Assembly (NCBI GenBank): GCA_021737405.1
Contig: JAIPEG010000010.1
Span: 1-64,000 of the forward strand
Source: Bacteriovoracaceae bacterium
GTDB lineage: Bacteria > Bdellovibrionota > Bacteriovoracia > Bacteriovoracales > Bacteriovoracaceae
Direction: 5' to 3'
Length of the DNA stretch: 64,000 nucleotides
Under the pieces are notes generated by a model. It saw nothing but the letters and a program-made list of their open reading frames with translations, searched no databases and was not told where the DNA came from. Positions 35,420 to 44,570 of the stretch are shown here, in pieces (position 1 is the stretch's first letter; each line of letters starts with the position of its first letter). A program made the position numbers and the translations under genes.

Positions 35420-35992
35420 TTACTGATTTTTTTGATGTTTGCAAGTTTCTACATTCAGATCTTGTCCGCATTCGCTGCATAGCCCCAAGCAATTCTCATC
35501 GTGAAGAGGGAAATGCTCGATGTTCATGAAGAGGTTTTCATGAACCATCTCAGCAATATCAGCGTTACCCTTCTCGTGATAATAGAGGCTAAATTCCTCA
35601 TTTTCGGTAAAAATATCATCTAACTCTTCGAATTCAGGCTCATTTTCTAAATGGTGAGGAATAAAGCAAACCTGAAATTCAGCATCAACTTCCTGATCGG
35701 TAAGCTTTAAACATCTGATGCATGGAGCCATGTAGTTGGTTTGAATCTTACCTCTTACCAAAAGATGATCGGCAAAGGGTTTACCCGACTTCCTCTTTAA
35801 AGAGAGCTGGCAATTGATATTACCAGATTTATATTCGCTCTCTTCTCGATCAACTTCTTCCTCTAGCTCATTAAATAAATCTTTCACCCAAGCGCAGGAT
35901 TGATCTAGCTCATAGCGGGTGGTTTCATCAAAGATGTGATGGCCTAGTTTTACGATTTTACTTATGTCTTCAAGTATTGGTTTTTCGATCAT
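35420..35992 (-). CDS. DUF177/YceD family protein (23S rRNA accumulation)
   Basis: The C-terminal CLGLCSECGQDLN block and the internal CIRC pair match the YceD/DUF177 family, whose members help accumulate 23S rRNA and are almost always encoded upstream of rpmF, as here. At 190 aa it is a little long because of an acidic mid-region. Divergent from aroK. Confidence 0.88.
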   Translation of the reverse strand: MIEKPILEDISKIVKLGHHIFDETTRYELDQSCAWVKDLFNELEEEVDREESEYKSGNINCQLSLKRKSGKPFADHLLVRGKIQTNYMAPCIRCLKLTDQEVDAEFQVCFIPHHLENEPEFEELDDIFTENEEFSLYYHEKGNADIAEMVHENLFMNIEHFPLHDENCLGLCSECGQDLNVETCKHQKNQ

Positions 35993-36083
35993 AGTTACCT
36001 CTAAAAATGCAGACTCTTGATTAGCTAAAAAAGTGCCATACTGTCTAGCTTGTTGTTATTATTATAGGAAAGAGGGGGTGTAG

Positions 36084-36599
36084 GTGATTCTTTATATCGT
36101 TGGATTCATGGGTGCGGGAAAGTCGAGTTTAGCCGATTTTTGGCGTCATGATTTTCCTGGAGAAATTGAAGACCTAGACCATATTATTGCTAGAAAAGTG
36201 GGGGTTAACCCTGATGAATTAGGGAGTTGGATCAGAGAAGAGGGTTTTTCAAGGTTTCGTTTTGAAGAATCAAAGGCCCTAGGTGAGTTAATTCAAAAAT
36301 CTACAAATAAATTGCTATTACTGTCCCTGGGTGGGGGTGCCTATCACCCTGTAAATAGAGAAATATTAAAAGGGCAACAGGGAATATGGGTTGATTCACC
36401 TGTTGAGACCTGTTGGCAAAGGGTTTCAGGTGACCTGAATAGACCTCTTGTTGGCCAAGGAAAGCAGGCTTTTTTAGATCTATATCTGGAAAGACTGCCA
36501 GATTATGAACAGGCCAACTATCGATTATCAGGACTAAACGACTGGCCTAGCTTTCAAGAGTTTTGCAAAAAATACAAGATTCAGGGGCTAATGGACTAA
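36084..36599 (+). CDS. aroK: shikimate kinase
   Basis: The Walker A GFMGAGKSS at residues 7-15, DLDHII, the GGGAYHP loop and the lid region LNRPLV match shikimate kinase, which phosphorylates shikimate in aromatic amino acid synthesis. GTG start, with AGAGGGGG upstream. At 171 aa the size is usual. Some sequence divergence leaves a related P-loop kinase possible. Confidence 0.85.
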   Translation: MILYIVGFMGAGKSSLADFWRHDFPGEIEDLDHIIARKVGVNPDELGSWIREEGFSRFRFEESKALGELIQKSTNKLLLLSLGGGAYHPVNREILKGQQGIWVDSPVETCWQRVSGDLNRPLVGQGKQAFLDLYLERLPDYEQANYRLSGLNDWPSFQEFCKKYKIQGLMD

Positions 36600-36665
36600 A
36601 AGAACCCAGTTAAGGCATAATTAAAGGCGGAGAAAGCTAAGAAGGCTTTGCCAAGGAAAAAAATT

Positions 36666-38192
36666 ATGGATAGATTGAACTCTATGACGACTCACACCAA
36701 ATTAACATCTGCATCATATACCAAAGAAGAACAACAGGAAGTTGTTGTTGCTCTGCTCTGTAGCGATCTGAGAATGGGTAAACAACTTTCTGAAATATTC
36801 AAAAAAGTTGGTGTTCACCCTTATGTTTGTACTGATTTGGCACAGTTTTGGAGTGAGACTCTTAAAGAAACACCTCACCTTGCTTTAGTAGATGTAAAGT
36901 TAATGAGTGAAGGCAGTTATCTTTTTAAAGAACATCCTAAAGTTCAAAATCAAGAGATGCCTATTGCGTTTTACTATGATGGGGATAGCGCACCTCTTCT
37001 ATATTCCACTTATGATATTTTAAATCTTGGTTACGTTGATAGTCGTATTAGTTTAATGGGCCAAGTAAAAGGAATCCTAAAAAGATTCAATAACTACCAA
37101 AGTTGGCAAGCTCGCGCACAGAGTGCTTGGGAAGCTGAAGAACAGCTCGATGGTAAGCTCACTCATATTGTTAAGAAGACAGAAGAACTTAAAGAGAAAA
37201 ACTTTTATCAGTCCTACCTTAAGAGTCTTCAGGGAAGACTAGAAGCTGAGAAAAATGCTGAAGATTTTCAAACAGCAGTGGCCAGAGTCTTTTCACAAGT
37301 AAAAGAAATGCGCTCTTTTACTTTCTTAGAGCTTTCTCCTTCTGGTCAAAAACTTATTTCTCCAAAGTTTCATTTCGATAAGTATGTTGATATCCCTTCT
37401 TTGTGGCTTGGAAAAACTTGCCCAAAGGGAATTGAATTTTTTGCTCAAAATATGGCTTCTCAAATTTGTTTAGAAATTATGGGTGGGGAGCTAATGTCTC
37501 TACTTATAAAAGGACGTAGAGAAGAGCCAGATATGATGATCTTCATTAGAGTCGAAGGCGAAGACTTTCTCGCGAACTTTGATTGGGAGTCATTTGAACG
37601 TTACCTGTCGGGATATTACTGCTACTTCGGTTGGCGCTCACATAGTGAAGATGGCGTCACGACTAGTCGAGGGCAGTCATGGGAACTCTATAATATTTTA
37701 GATGAGATCAAGTTTGGTAGTGTCCCTGAGTCGCGAGTTCAGGGTGGATATGAGCGCTTTTCTCTCGTCGGTATTGATTTTAATATTCTTGTCGAAAGGG
37801 CCCTTGCCCAGGAAGGCATGCGCTTTTACTGGAAAAAGTTTTACCAGGACTTCGTTGCTGGACTTGAAACTCAAAAAGGAATTAGCTTTCGCTGTTTTCA
37901 TCATGATACCCGTCATACATTTCTTTTAATTGAAAAAGATAATCTTGATAATGATTTGGCCCAAATTAAAAACTACTGCTTACGTTACCCCTATTGGCGT
38001 TATTTTGAAGATGCCGATGTTGTCTTAGGGGCTAGCTTAAAACCAGACGTGAGAATAGTGCCAATGGCACCACAAGCGATTGAAAGGTTAGTTAATACGC
38101 CACATGAAGATATGGACGCTATAAGTACAAAGTTAGAACCAAAGCTAAAGAGAAAATCTTATTACCATCCGGGTAATGAACAAAGTATGTAA
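36666..38192 (+). CDS. hypothetical protein with a degenerate receiver domain
   Basis: Residues ~25-145 resemble a response-regulator receiver: VVVALLCSDLRMGKQL (first strand), ALVDVKLMS with an Asp in the phospho-acceptor position, but no KP lysine (LNLGYVDSRI instead). A coiled linker (about 155-205) joins a ~300-residue C-terminal region with no recognised domain. It may be a phosphorylation-independent signalling protein. The start at 36666 has AAGGA upstream. It leads the alr-mla run, sharing one base with alr. Confidence 0.55.
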   Translation: MDRLNSMTTHTKLTSASYTKEEQQEVVVALLCSDLRMGKQLSEIFKKVGVHPYVCTDLAQFWSETLKETPHLALVDVKLMSEGSYLFKEHPKVQNQEMPIAFYYDGDSAPLLYSTYDILNLGYVDSRISLMGQVKGILKRFNNYQSWQARAQSAWEAEEQLDGKLTHIVKKTEELKEKNFYQSYLKSLQGRLEAEKNAEDFQTAVARVFSQVKEMRSFTFLELSPSGQKLISPKFHFDKYVDIPSLWLGKTCPKGIEFFAQNMASQICLEIMGGELMSLLIKGRREEPDMMIFIRVEGEDFLANFDWESFERYLSGYYCYFGWRSHSEDGVTTSRGQSWELYNILDEIKFGSVPESRVQGGYERFSLVGIDFNILVERALAQEGMRFYWKKFYQDFVAGLETQKGISFRCFHHDTRHTFLLIEKDNLDNDLAQIKNYCLRYPYWRYFEDADVVLGASLKPDVRIVPMAPQAIERLVNTPHEDMDAISTKLEPKLKRKSYYHPGNEQSM

Positions 38193-39328
38193 TGGAACCA
38201 GCACGTCTCGGTAGTCATCTTGTTGTTCACCTCGATCGGTTGAAGAAAAATATCGACGACCTTAGAACCCACTATCCTGAAAATGATATTCTTTTTATGG
38301 TTAAGGCAGATGGTTATGGGCATGGACTAACAGAGATTGTTAAGTTTGCGTTTAATGACCTTGGAATATTAGAATTTGGAGTGGCCACTTTAGGCGAGGC
38401 GATTAGCTTAAGGCGCCATCTCTCAGAACTTACCTTTCAAATTTATGTCTTTAGTGACTTACAATTTCTTCAGCCTGAATTGGCGGAACTTTATCTGGAA
38501 TATCGTCTTATTCCGGTGATCAGTCATGAAGATGATTTAGAGCTTCTTTTAAAAAATTCTGATTATTCAAATTTACCGCTTTGCTTAAAATTTAACACAG
38601 GCATGAATCGCTTAGGTCTATCAATTGAGAGATCAACTGAGATCATTGAGAAGATAAAGTCTGCTGGACGATCAGAAGTTTTCCATCTGATGAGTCACTT
38701 TGCGAATGCTTCCATGCCAATGGAAACAAATAAAAGAAATATTTGGCAAAGAGAGCGCTTTAATGAGCTTAAGAATGAGTTTCAAAAAGCAGAAATATTA
38801 CTAGAGAAAACTTCCCTCGGTAATTCAGGGGCTTTAGAGCAAGACTTTTGTAAAGAGGAAACTCATATTCGCCCAGGCCTTATGCTTTTTGGGCCCTCCT
38901 CCATGGCGCCTCAGCATAGAGAAAAAAGTTGGTGGAAGGGGAGAGTTCTTTCTGAACTAAAAACGAAAGTCTTAAATGTTTTTGATGTTTCTAAAGGGGA
39001 TCCTCTTGGCTATGGCTCAACCCCCGCGCCTGATTCTGGAACAATAGCGATTATTGCCTTGGGTTATGGTGATGGCGTTTCTACAAGGTACATGGGTGCT
39101 ACACTTTATCATAAGGGAGTTGCCGGTAGGATCTGTGCACGAGTTTGCATGGATATGACTTTTATTCTTTTTCCCAAAGGAACTGATATTAAGCGGGGAG
39201 AGGAATTTTGTGTTTGGGATGGAGATCCTGAAAAATTTAGTGAGCTTGCCCTTGAAACAAAAACCTTACCCTACGAGTTGGTTATTCAGCTTACAGCTCG
39301 CGTTCCTAGAATCTATCAGATAGACTAA
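38192..39328 (+). CDS. alr: alanine racemase
   Basis: The PLP lysine motif MVKADGYGHG and the second catalytic region GYGDGVSTRYMG are present, along with GMNRLG. It makes D-alanine for peptidoglycan. 378 aa is normal. TAATG start-stop overlap with the upstream gene. Confidence 0.95.
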   Translation: MEPARLGSHLVVHLDRLKKNIDDLRTHYPENDILFMVKADGYGHGLTEIVKFAFNDLGILEFGVATLGEAISLRRHLSELTFQIYVFSDLQFLQPELAELYLEYRLIPVISHEDDLELLLKNSDYSNLPLCLKFNTGMNRLGLSIERSTEIIEKIKSAGRSEVFHLMSHFANASMPMETNKRNIWQRERFNELKNEFQKAEILLEKTSLGNSGALEQDFCKEETHIRPGLMLFGPSSMAPQHREKSWWKGRVLSELKTKVLNVFDVSKGDPLGYGSTPAPDSGTIAIIALGYGDGVSTRYMGATLYHKGVAGRICARVCMDMTFILFPKGTDIKRGEEFCVWDGDPEKFSELALETKTLPYELVIQLTARVPRIYQID

Positions 39329-39334
39329 TTGTCT

Positions 39335-40147
39335 ATGACGACGAAATCAGGCTCAGCCCAAAATATTTTCTTACGACCAGTGGAATCACTTGGCGCGATG
39401 ATTATAGAAAATCTTCAAGGTTTAGGCGCTTTCATCTCTTTTGTGATGAGAGCATTTTTCTGGTTTGTGAGGCCCCCTTTTCGGCTTCGCCTCTATTTTG
39501 AACAACTCTATTTTGTAGGAAATAAAAGTATCTTTATCGTTCTACTCTCGGGCTCATTTACGGGAATGGTAATGGCCTATCAGACTTATTTTGGTTTCAA
39601 GCTTATCAGTGTCGACTCTCTTGTTGGCCCTGTTACTGCCTTAACCTTGGCAAAAGAATTGGCACCAGTTCTGACGGGACTTATTGTCGCGGGTAGGGCG
39701 GGGGCTGCAATGACTGCACAGATTGGCTCTATGAAAGTTACTGAACAAATCGATGCCCTCGAAGTTATGGGTATTAATAGTATTCAATATCTTGCGGTAC
39801 CTCGTATTGTGGCTGGAACGATTTCGCTTCCTATGCTTTCGGCGATATTTTTATTTATTGGAAATGTTGGCTCTTATATTGTTGGGACCAAGTTTTTAAG
39901 TATTGATGAAGCGATTTATCTCTCAAAACTTGGCAGCTTCATGTTTCTTACCGATATTTGGCAAGGCCTTATCAAAGCGACCTTTTTTGGCTTCATGATC
40001 GCTTGTATTGGTACTTATTTTGGATTTAATGTAACTAAAGGAGCAGAAGGGGTTGGAAAAAGTACTAACCTTTCTGTGGTTTGGGGAATGATTATGGTTT
40101 TGATTTCTGATTATTTCCTAACGAGTTTTCTCATCCACGTACTGTAA
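39335..40147 (+). CDS. mlaE: MlaE-type ABC transporter permease
   Basis: A multi-pass inner-membrane protein with the MlaE signature ELAPVLTGLIVAGRAGAA and SMKVTEQIDALEVMGI. It is the membrane core of a phospholipid transporter between the inner and outer membranes. The ATG at 39335 is taken instead of a TTG two codons earlier; neither has a strong RBS. Followed by mlaF after four bases. Confidence 0.92.
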   Translation: MTTKSGSAQNIFLRPVESLGAMIIENLQGLGAFISFVMRAFFWFVRPPFRLRLYFEQLYFVGNKSIFIVLLSGSFTGMVMAYQTYFGFKLISVDSLVGPVTALTLAKELAPVLTGLIVAGRAGAAMTAQIGSMKVTEQIDALEVMGINSIQYLAVPRIVAGTISLPMLSAIFLFIGNVGSYIVGTKFLSIDEAIYLSKLGSFMFLTDIWQGLIKATFFGFMIACIGTYFGFNVTKGAEGVGKSTNLSVVWGMIMVLISDYFLTSFLIHVL

Positions 40148-40151
40148 AATT

Positions 40152-40904
40152 ATGCTTCATTTTGACAACCCAGCTGTACGAATTGAAAATCTCACGAAAA
40201 CTTTCGGAGACCACACAGTATTAAATGGTCTAAATTTTGATATTCCTCGCGGAAAAATAACAACAATTCTCGGGTTTTCTGGCGCAGGTAAATCTACTTT
40301 ACTTAAGCATATCTTAGGTCTTATGCAGCCAACTTCTGGCTCAATTCATGTATTGGGTAAAGACCTCTCGGAATTAGATAACGTAGAGCAAAGAGAGTTT
40401 CGAAGAAATTTTGGGATGCTCTTCCAGTATGCTGCTTTATTTGACTCTCTCAGTGCTCTTGAAAATGTTGCCTTTCCTTTAAGAGAATTTACGAAACTCA
40501 AAGAAGAGGAAATATTTGAAAAATGTCATGCTCTTCTTGAATCTGTGGGTATTAAACCAATTTCACACGACAAGCTTCCCTCTGAACTATCTGGTGGGAT
40601 GAGAAAAAGGGTTGGTCTTGCTCGCGCCTTGGCGCTTCAGCCCGCCATTATGCTCTATGATGAGCCAACTACTGGACTTGATCCAATAACAACTCATATG
40701 GTGAACGATTTAATTGTCGGCACCTCTGAATTACATAAAGACCGAGAGATGACGTCAATTATTATTTCTCACGATGTTAAGGCCACTTTGAGGATTTCTG
40801 ACTTTGTTGCTTTTCTTGATCGTGGTAATATTGTTGAGTACTTAGCAGCTAAAGATTTTCCTCATTCACCAAATGAGCTGGTTCAAGATTTTGTGAATCT
40901 ATAG
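40152..40904 (+). CDS. mlaF: MlaF-type ABC transporter ATP-binding protein
   Basis: Walker A GFSGAGKST, Q-loop FQYAALFDSL, signature LSGGMRKRVGLARAL and Walker B IMLYDEPTTGLDP are all intact. It drives the MlaE permease. 250 aa. A short spacer with a palindrome (40913-40922) precedes mlaD. Confidence 0.94.
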   Translation: MLHFDNPAVRIENLTKTFGDHTVLNGLNFDIPRGKITTILGFSGAGKSTLLKHILGLMQPTSGSIHVLGKDLSELDNVEQREFRRNFGMLFQYAALFDSLSALENVAFPLREFTKLKEEEIFEKCHALLESVGIKPISHDKLPSELSGGMRKRVGLARALALQPAIMLYDEPTTGLDPITTHMVNDLIVGTSELHKDREMTSIIISHDVKATLRISDFVAFLDRGNIVEYLAAKDFPHSPNELVQDFVNL

Positions 40905-40975
40905 AAAATTTTTAGCCGGCTAGCAAGGATGCGTAAGTAGATGTTCAGGTAACACTAAGAGAGCGATAAAGATCA

Positions 40976-42337
40976 ATGAATGAACTAAAAGTAGGGCTCC
41001 TGGCATTGGCAACCATGGCCGCGGTTGTCGTCATGTCTATTAAAATCACTTCAAACCAATCTGGTTTTGGTGATTACATTACCTATAGAACGATCATAAA
41101 AGATGCTTCGGGCATCTTTCCTAAAACTCCAATCCGAGTCGCTGGTATTAACGCCGGTCGAATTAAAGAAATTGCTCTTGCCGATAATAATGCCATTATT
41201 ACATTTGAAGTTCTTGAGAGAGTCATTGTTACGAAGGATTCAAAGTTAAAAATAAAAACTGTAGGTTTTCTTGGTGATAAGTACCTTGAGATCACCATGG
41301 GTAAAGATACTGAAAGGCTTGCAGCCAATGGTTTTATTCCTGCTCATGAAGGTGGTGGGATTGAGGATCTTGTTAAAGATGCGTCTACAGTATTAAAAGA
41401 TGTTAAAGCAATTGTCGGATCACTAAAAGATAGTTTTACGCCCATTGGTCAAGATCCGCCAATGACCGTGATTTTATCTGAGCTTAAAAAGACGACGGAG
41501 TCTCTTGCTAGAATCATGCAAGGAAATGAAGATAAAATTAACGATATAATTGCCAACCTTAATGAGTTCTCTGCTGATATTGCCTATCAGATGAATAATA
41601 AAAATTCAGACTCTGCTATGGCAGATGTAAAGACAGTTCTTGGAAATGCTAAAAAGATTACAGCGGACCTTGAAAAGGTGATGGCCGACTTAAAAGCGGG
41701 CAAGGGTACCATGGGGAAACTTTTCGTCGAAGAGCAGATTGCTGATGAAGTTCGCCAAACACTCTCTGGTGTGCGCCAGCTCGTCACTCGTGTAAACAAT
41801 CTTCGAACAGAGATGGAAATGTACACTGGAGCGAATACACTTTATGGAAGTGAGTCTAATTTTAGCTTAAGACTCTATCCCTCTCCTGAGAGATTCTATG
41901 AGCTTGGTGTCGTAACCAGTGAATTTGGACTAGAGAATGAAAGTATCATTCAAACAGATCTTAACGGACAAAAATCAACTGAACTACGCTCTATTCAGCA
42001 GAAAAATACCTTCCTCTTTAATTTACAGATGGGCCGCCATATTCATAATTGGGTTCTTCGTGGTGGTTTAACACAATCTACTGGTGGTCTTGGTGTTGAT
42101 TATGAATTAAATGACTGGGGTTCAAAGTTCTCTCTTGATGTCTATGATTATAGAAAAGATATTGGTGCAAATGTTAGGTTCTCAGCTGAACATCAACTTT
42201 ATAACGTTCTCTATGGAAGAATTCGTCTTGAGGACATGCTTGAAGAGGGTGTCGGTAGTGCAACATTTAGTTTAGGTCTTAAATTCACTGATGAAGACAT
42301 TCGTGGATTACTTGGACTTTTCTTAGGTGGAAATTAA
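40976..42337 (+). CDS. mlaD: MlaD/MCE family protein with a C-terminal beta-rich extension
   Basis: An N-terminal transmembrane helix (VGLLALATMAAVVVMSI) precedes one MCE domain (about 37-116, DASGIFPKTPIRVAGI ... GFLGDKYLEI), then a helical region (about 125-280) with paired coils. The last ~170 residues alternate polar and hydrophobic residues in strand-like segments (FSLRLYPSPERFYELGVV; FLFNLQMG; ATFSLGLKF), like an outer-membrane barrel. Much longer than E. coli MlaD (183 aa). It could span the periplasm and open in the outer membrane. Confidence 0.85.
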   Translation: MNELKVGLLALATMAAVVVMSIKITSNQSGFGDYITYRTIIKDASGIFPKTPIRVAGINAGRIKEIALADNNAIITFEVLERVIVTKDSKLKIKTVGFLGDKYLEITMGKDTERLAANGFIPAHEGGGIEDLVKDASTVLKDVKAIVGSLKDSFTPIGQDPPMTVILSELKKTTESLARIMQGNEDKINDIIANLNEFSADIAYQMNNKNSDSAMADVKTVLGNAKKITADLEKVMADLKAGKGTMGKLFVEEQIADEVRQTLSGVRQLVTRVNNLRTEMEMYTGANTLYGSESNFSLRLYPSPERFYELGVVTSEFGLENESIIQTDLNGQKSTELRSIQQKNTFLFNLQMGRHIHNWVLRGGLTQSTGGLGVDYELNDWGSKFSLDVYDYRKDIGANVRFSAEHQLYNVLYGRIRLEDMLEEGVGSATFSLGLKFTDEDIRGLLGLFLGGN

Positions 42338-42339
42338 AT

Positions 42340-43341
42340 TTGGCTTTAAAGAATTGGCTCATAAGAACAAAGAATAAACAAATCCTTGGTCCAGCGACTA
42401 AGGATAAAGTTATTGAGTTAATTGAAAAGGGAAGCCTTTCTCAGGATGATCAAATCGCTTGTGGCAATGGCTACTGGATTTGGGTAAGAGAAAAAGATTT
42501 ATTAGAAAAATACTTATATGGAGATCTTCCTCAGACTTTTAATCCAATAAGTGAAGCTCAAGATGTTCTAACAGCGAAAAGCTCACCAGATGGGGTGACT
42601 GCATCTGTTTTAGAGAGTCCACAAAAGGCGAGAGAGAAATCAATTGATGCTGATGCTAATCACCTTCCTGATCAAGATGATTTAGCTTATCCTGATATGG
42701 GAGAGCTAGAATACCCTGAAATAGATGGTAGTCTCGAAATAGAGGAAACCGACCCTTTTGTTGGAAGGGCAAATCAAACTGCTGAAATTGAAGTTACAAA
42801 AGAGCTCCCTTCTGTCCGAGATGAATTTGTGGATGGATTCACTGAAGGGGAGGAGGAGAATTTTCTCTATCCCGCTCAAGAAGACCTTGAATACCCAGAG
42901 ATGGAAGAAGTAGAAGAAGTAGAAGAAGAAGCTGAAGAAGCTGAAGAAGAAGCTGAAGAAGAAGCTGAAGAAGAAATGGTTGTTGCTGACGATGATGTAA
43001 CCGATCCCAATGTCCACATTCCAGTTGAAGCTTCTGTGGCAGACTTATTAGCAGAAGCGGAGAGTGAACAAGAGCTTCCTGAAAGAATGCCTAAAGAGGA
43101 AACAGACACTAAGAAAAAGGTTGCTAAGAAAAAAGGGAAAAGACGAAGAAAGATCATAAAAGAGAGAACGGGGAATGATAGGTATTTAATTTATATAGCC
43201 CTTTTTATCCTTATGGCCATTGGTGTTGTGATCTATTACTACAAGGCCGTACTGAATAAACCAATCCCTGTTATCGGTATGCAAGAGGCCCACGCCCAAA
43301 CAATTCAAAGTCTCAGTAAAAAAAAAACCTTTATCCACTAG
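42340..43341 (+). CDS. GYF_2-domain membrane protein with a Glu-rich repeat region
   Basis: Residues 1-50 form a GYF_2 domain (LKNWLIRTKNKQILGPATKD ... GNGYWIWVRE). A ~200-residue acidic linker contains YPEM-type repeats (AYPDM, EYPEI, EYPEM) and a run of Glu/Ala triplet repeats (42910-42980). Then a basic patch (KKKVAKKKGKRRRK) and a transmembrane helix (YIALFILMAIGVVIYYY). Probably cytoplasmic GYF with a C-terminal anchor. TTG start two bases after mlaD, so it belongs to that operon. Confidence 0.65.
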   Translation: MALKNWLIRTKNKQILGPATKDKVIELIEKGSLSQDDQIACGNGYWIWVREKDLLEKYLYGDLPQTFNPISEAQDVLTAKSSPDGVTASVLESPQKAREKSIDADANHLPDQDDLAYPDMGELEYPEIDGSLEIEETDPFVGRANQTAEIEVTKELPSVRDEFVDGFTEGEEENFLYPAQEDLEYPEMEEVEEVEEEAEEAEEEAEEEAEEEMVVADDDVTDPNVHIPVEASVADLLAEAESEQELPERMPKEETDTKKKVAKKKGKRRRKIIKERTGNDRYLIYIALFILMAIGVVIYYYKAVLNKPIPVIGMQEAHAQTIQSLSKKKTFIH

Positions 43342-43379
43342 AAAGTCTATCAAATGACTTTATAAATATTCCTACTCGT

Positions 43380-44564
43380 ATGGGTTTGAGCGGCATTGTA
43401 TTTGATTCGCCTGAGTTTAAGAGTCTTGAAACATGTAATGGTCTAGATGATTATCTTTTTAAAATGGGGGTTTTGATTACCCTAAGGCGAGGAAAACGAG
43501 AGTTATTAAAAGAGTACTTTGCAAAATGTTCTCATAAACTAAGTGAAGACTTAAAGACAATGATGTTCTTTCCCTTCTTGGGAGATATTAGTGAAGTTTC
43601 AAAGTACCTAAAGGATAATAGAGTTTCTCTTAAGAAAAGATTGAGAATTCAAAGTATATTTCGTCAAAAAAATTATGTAAGAAATAAAAAAAATCTCATA
43701 ATTGACTTGTTAAATATTTTCAAAAAAGAAGACTCCTTAAAGTCGCCCATAGAAAGGCAGGTTATTCTTGAAAGAGTACAATCTATTGGTCACGATTTTT
43801 GGAGAAATCTCTTCTCTTTCGTTATTGCCATCAAAGCAAAGAATCTACCTTGGGCCCTCGAGTTAAAAAGGGACCTTGCCAAGATCTCTCCTTATTGGAA
43901 TTTGGTAAAAGGAATTTCATTCACGAATGAAGAAGAATTAGCGATAAGAGACTTTATTATTTATGCCCTTAATCAGTATGAGGATGTTTTTGAAGATACA
44001 GAGGGATTAAAAATATTGGCTGAACGCTTTACTCAGATTGGTCATACAAATGAATTTAAATTAATCCGAAGTCAGCTTGATGCCGACTGGTCACTCTCTG
44101 ATATTAGAAGAAGATTTAAAAACCCTCTCTTAAAAAGTGAGTATTTTGATTTTTGGTATCTTATTATGATGAATAGAACTTCTGACGCTGAGATTCGGCA
44201 AAACTTTAGAAGGGCCATATCTAAAAGATCGTTGGTAAAAGCGAAATATGGTCAAATGTGGGTCTTTGAATATTTCTTTCCAGCAGATGAGGCCAGAAGA
44301 AGTGAAATCACAAAGAAATTGTTAAAAATGTGGAAGAAGAAAGACTTAGTCGACCGATACACTGTTATTCGTACAATTAGTTCTTCAAAAGTTAAAAATG
44401 AACTTGCTCTAACTGATCATACTTTTACACGAGCTGACTTTCAGATAAAAAGAGAATTCTATACGGATGTTCTCAATAGTGGTTATTCGACTGAAGGAAT
44501 TCTCTATGAACTCTATAAACTTGGAGATAACGATGAGGATAACCTATGGTGGTTAATGCTCTAG
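43380..44564 (+). CDS. hypothetical helical protein
   Basis: 394 residues, rich in Lys, Leu and Phe, predicted mostly helical with repeat-like spacing reminiscent of TPR-type repeats. No signal peptide or recognised domain. ATG 38 bases after the GYF_2 gene; the methyltransferase follows after six bases, so they share a transcript. Confidence 0.6.
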   Translation: MGLSGIVFDSPEFKSLETCNGLDDYLFKMGVLITLRRGKRELLKEYFAKCSHKLSEDLKTMMFFPFLGDISEVSKYLKDNRVSLKKRLRIQSIFRQKNYVRNKKNLIIDLLNIFKKEDSLKSPIERQVILERVQSIGHDFWRNLFSFVIAIKAKNLPWALELKRDLAKISPYWNLVKGISFTNEEELAIRDFIIYALNQYEDVFEDTEGLKILAERFTQIGHTNEFKLIRSQLDADWSLSDIRRRFKNPLLKSEYFDFWYLIMMNRTSDAEIRQNFRRAISKRSLVKAKYGQMWVFEYFFPADEARRSEITKKLLKMWKKKDLVDRYTVIRTISSSKVKNELALTDHTFTRADFQIKREFYTDVLNSGYSTEGILYELYKLGDNDEDNLWWLML

Positions 44565-44570
44565 TCAATA

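Noticed and set aside
40913-40922. Palindrome TAGCCGGCTA before mlaD
   Set aside because: Ten bases only, with no T-run or second copy; not enough to call an operator or terminator.
42706-43157. Two minus-strand frames (Phe-rich and Ser-rich)
   Set aside because: They mirror the Glu/Ala triplet repeats of the GYF_2 gene and lack RBS or domain.
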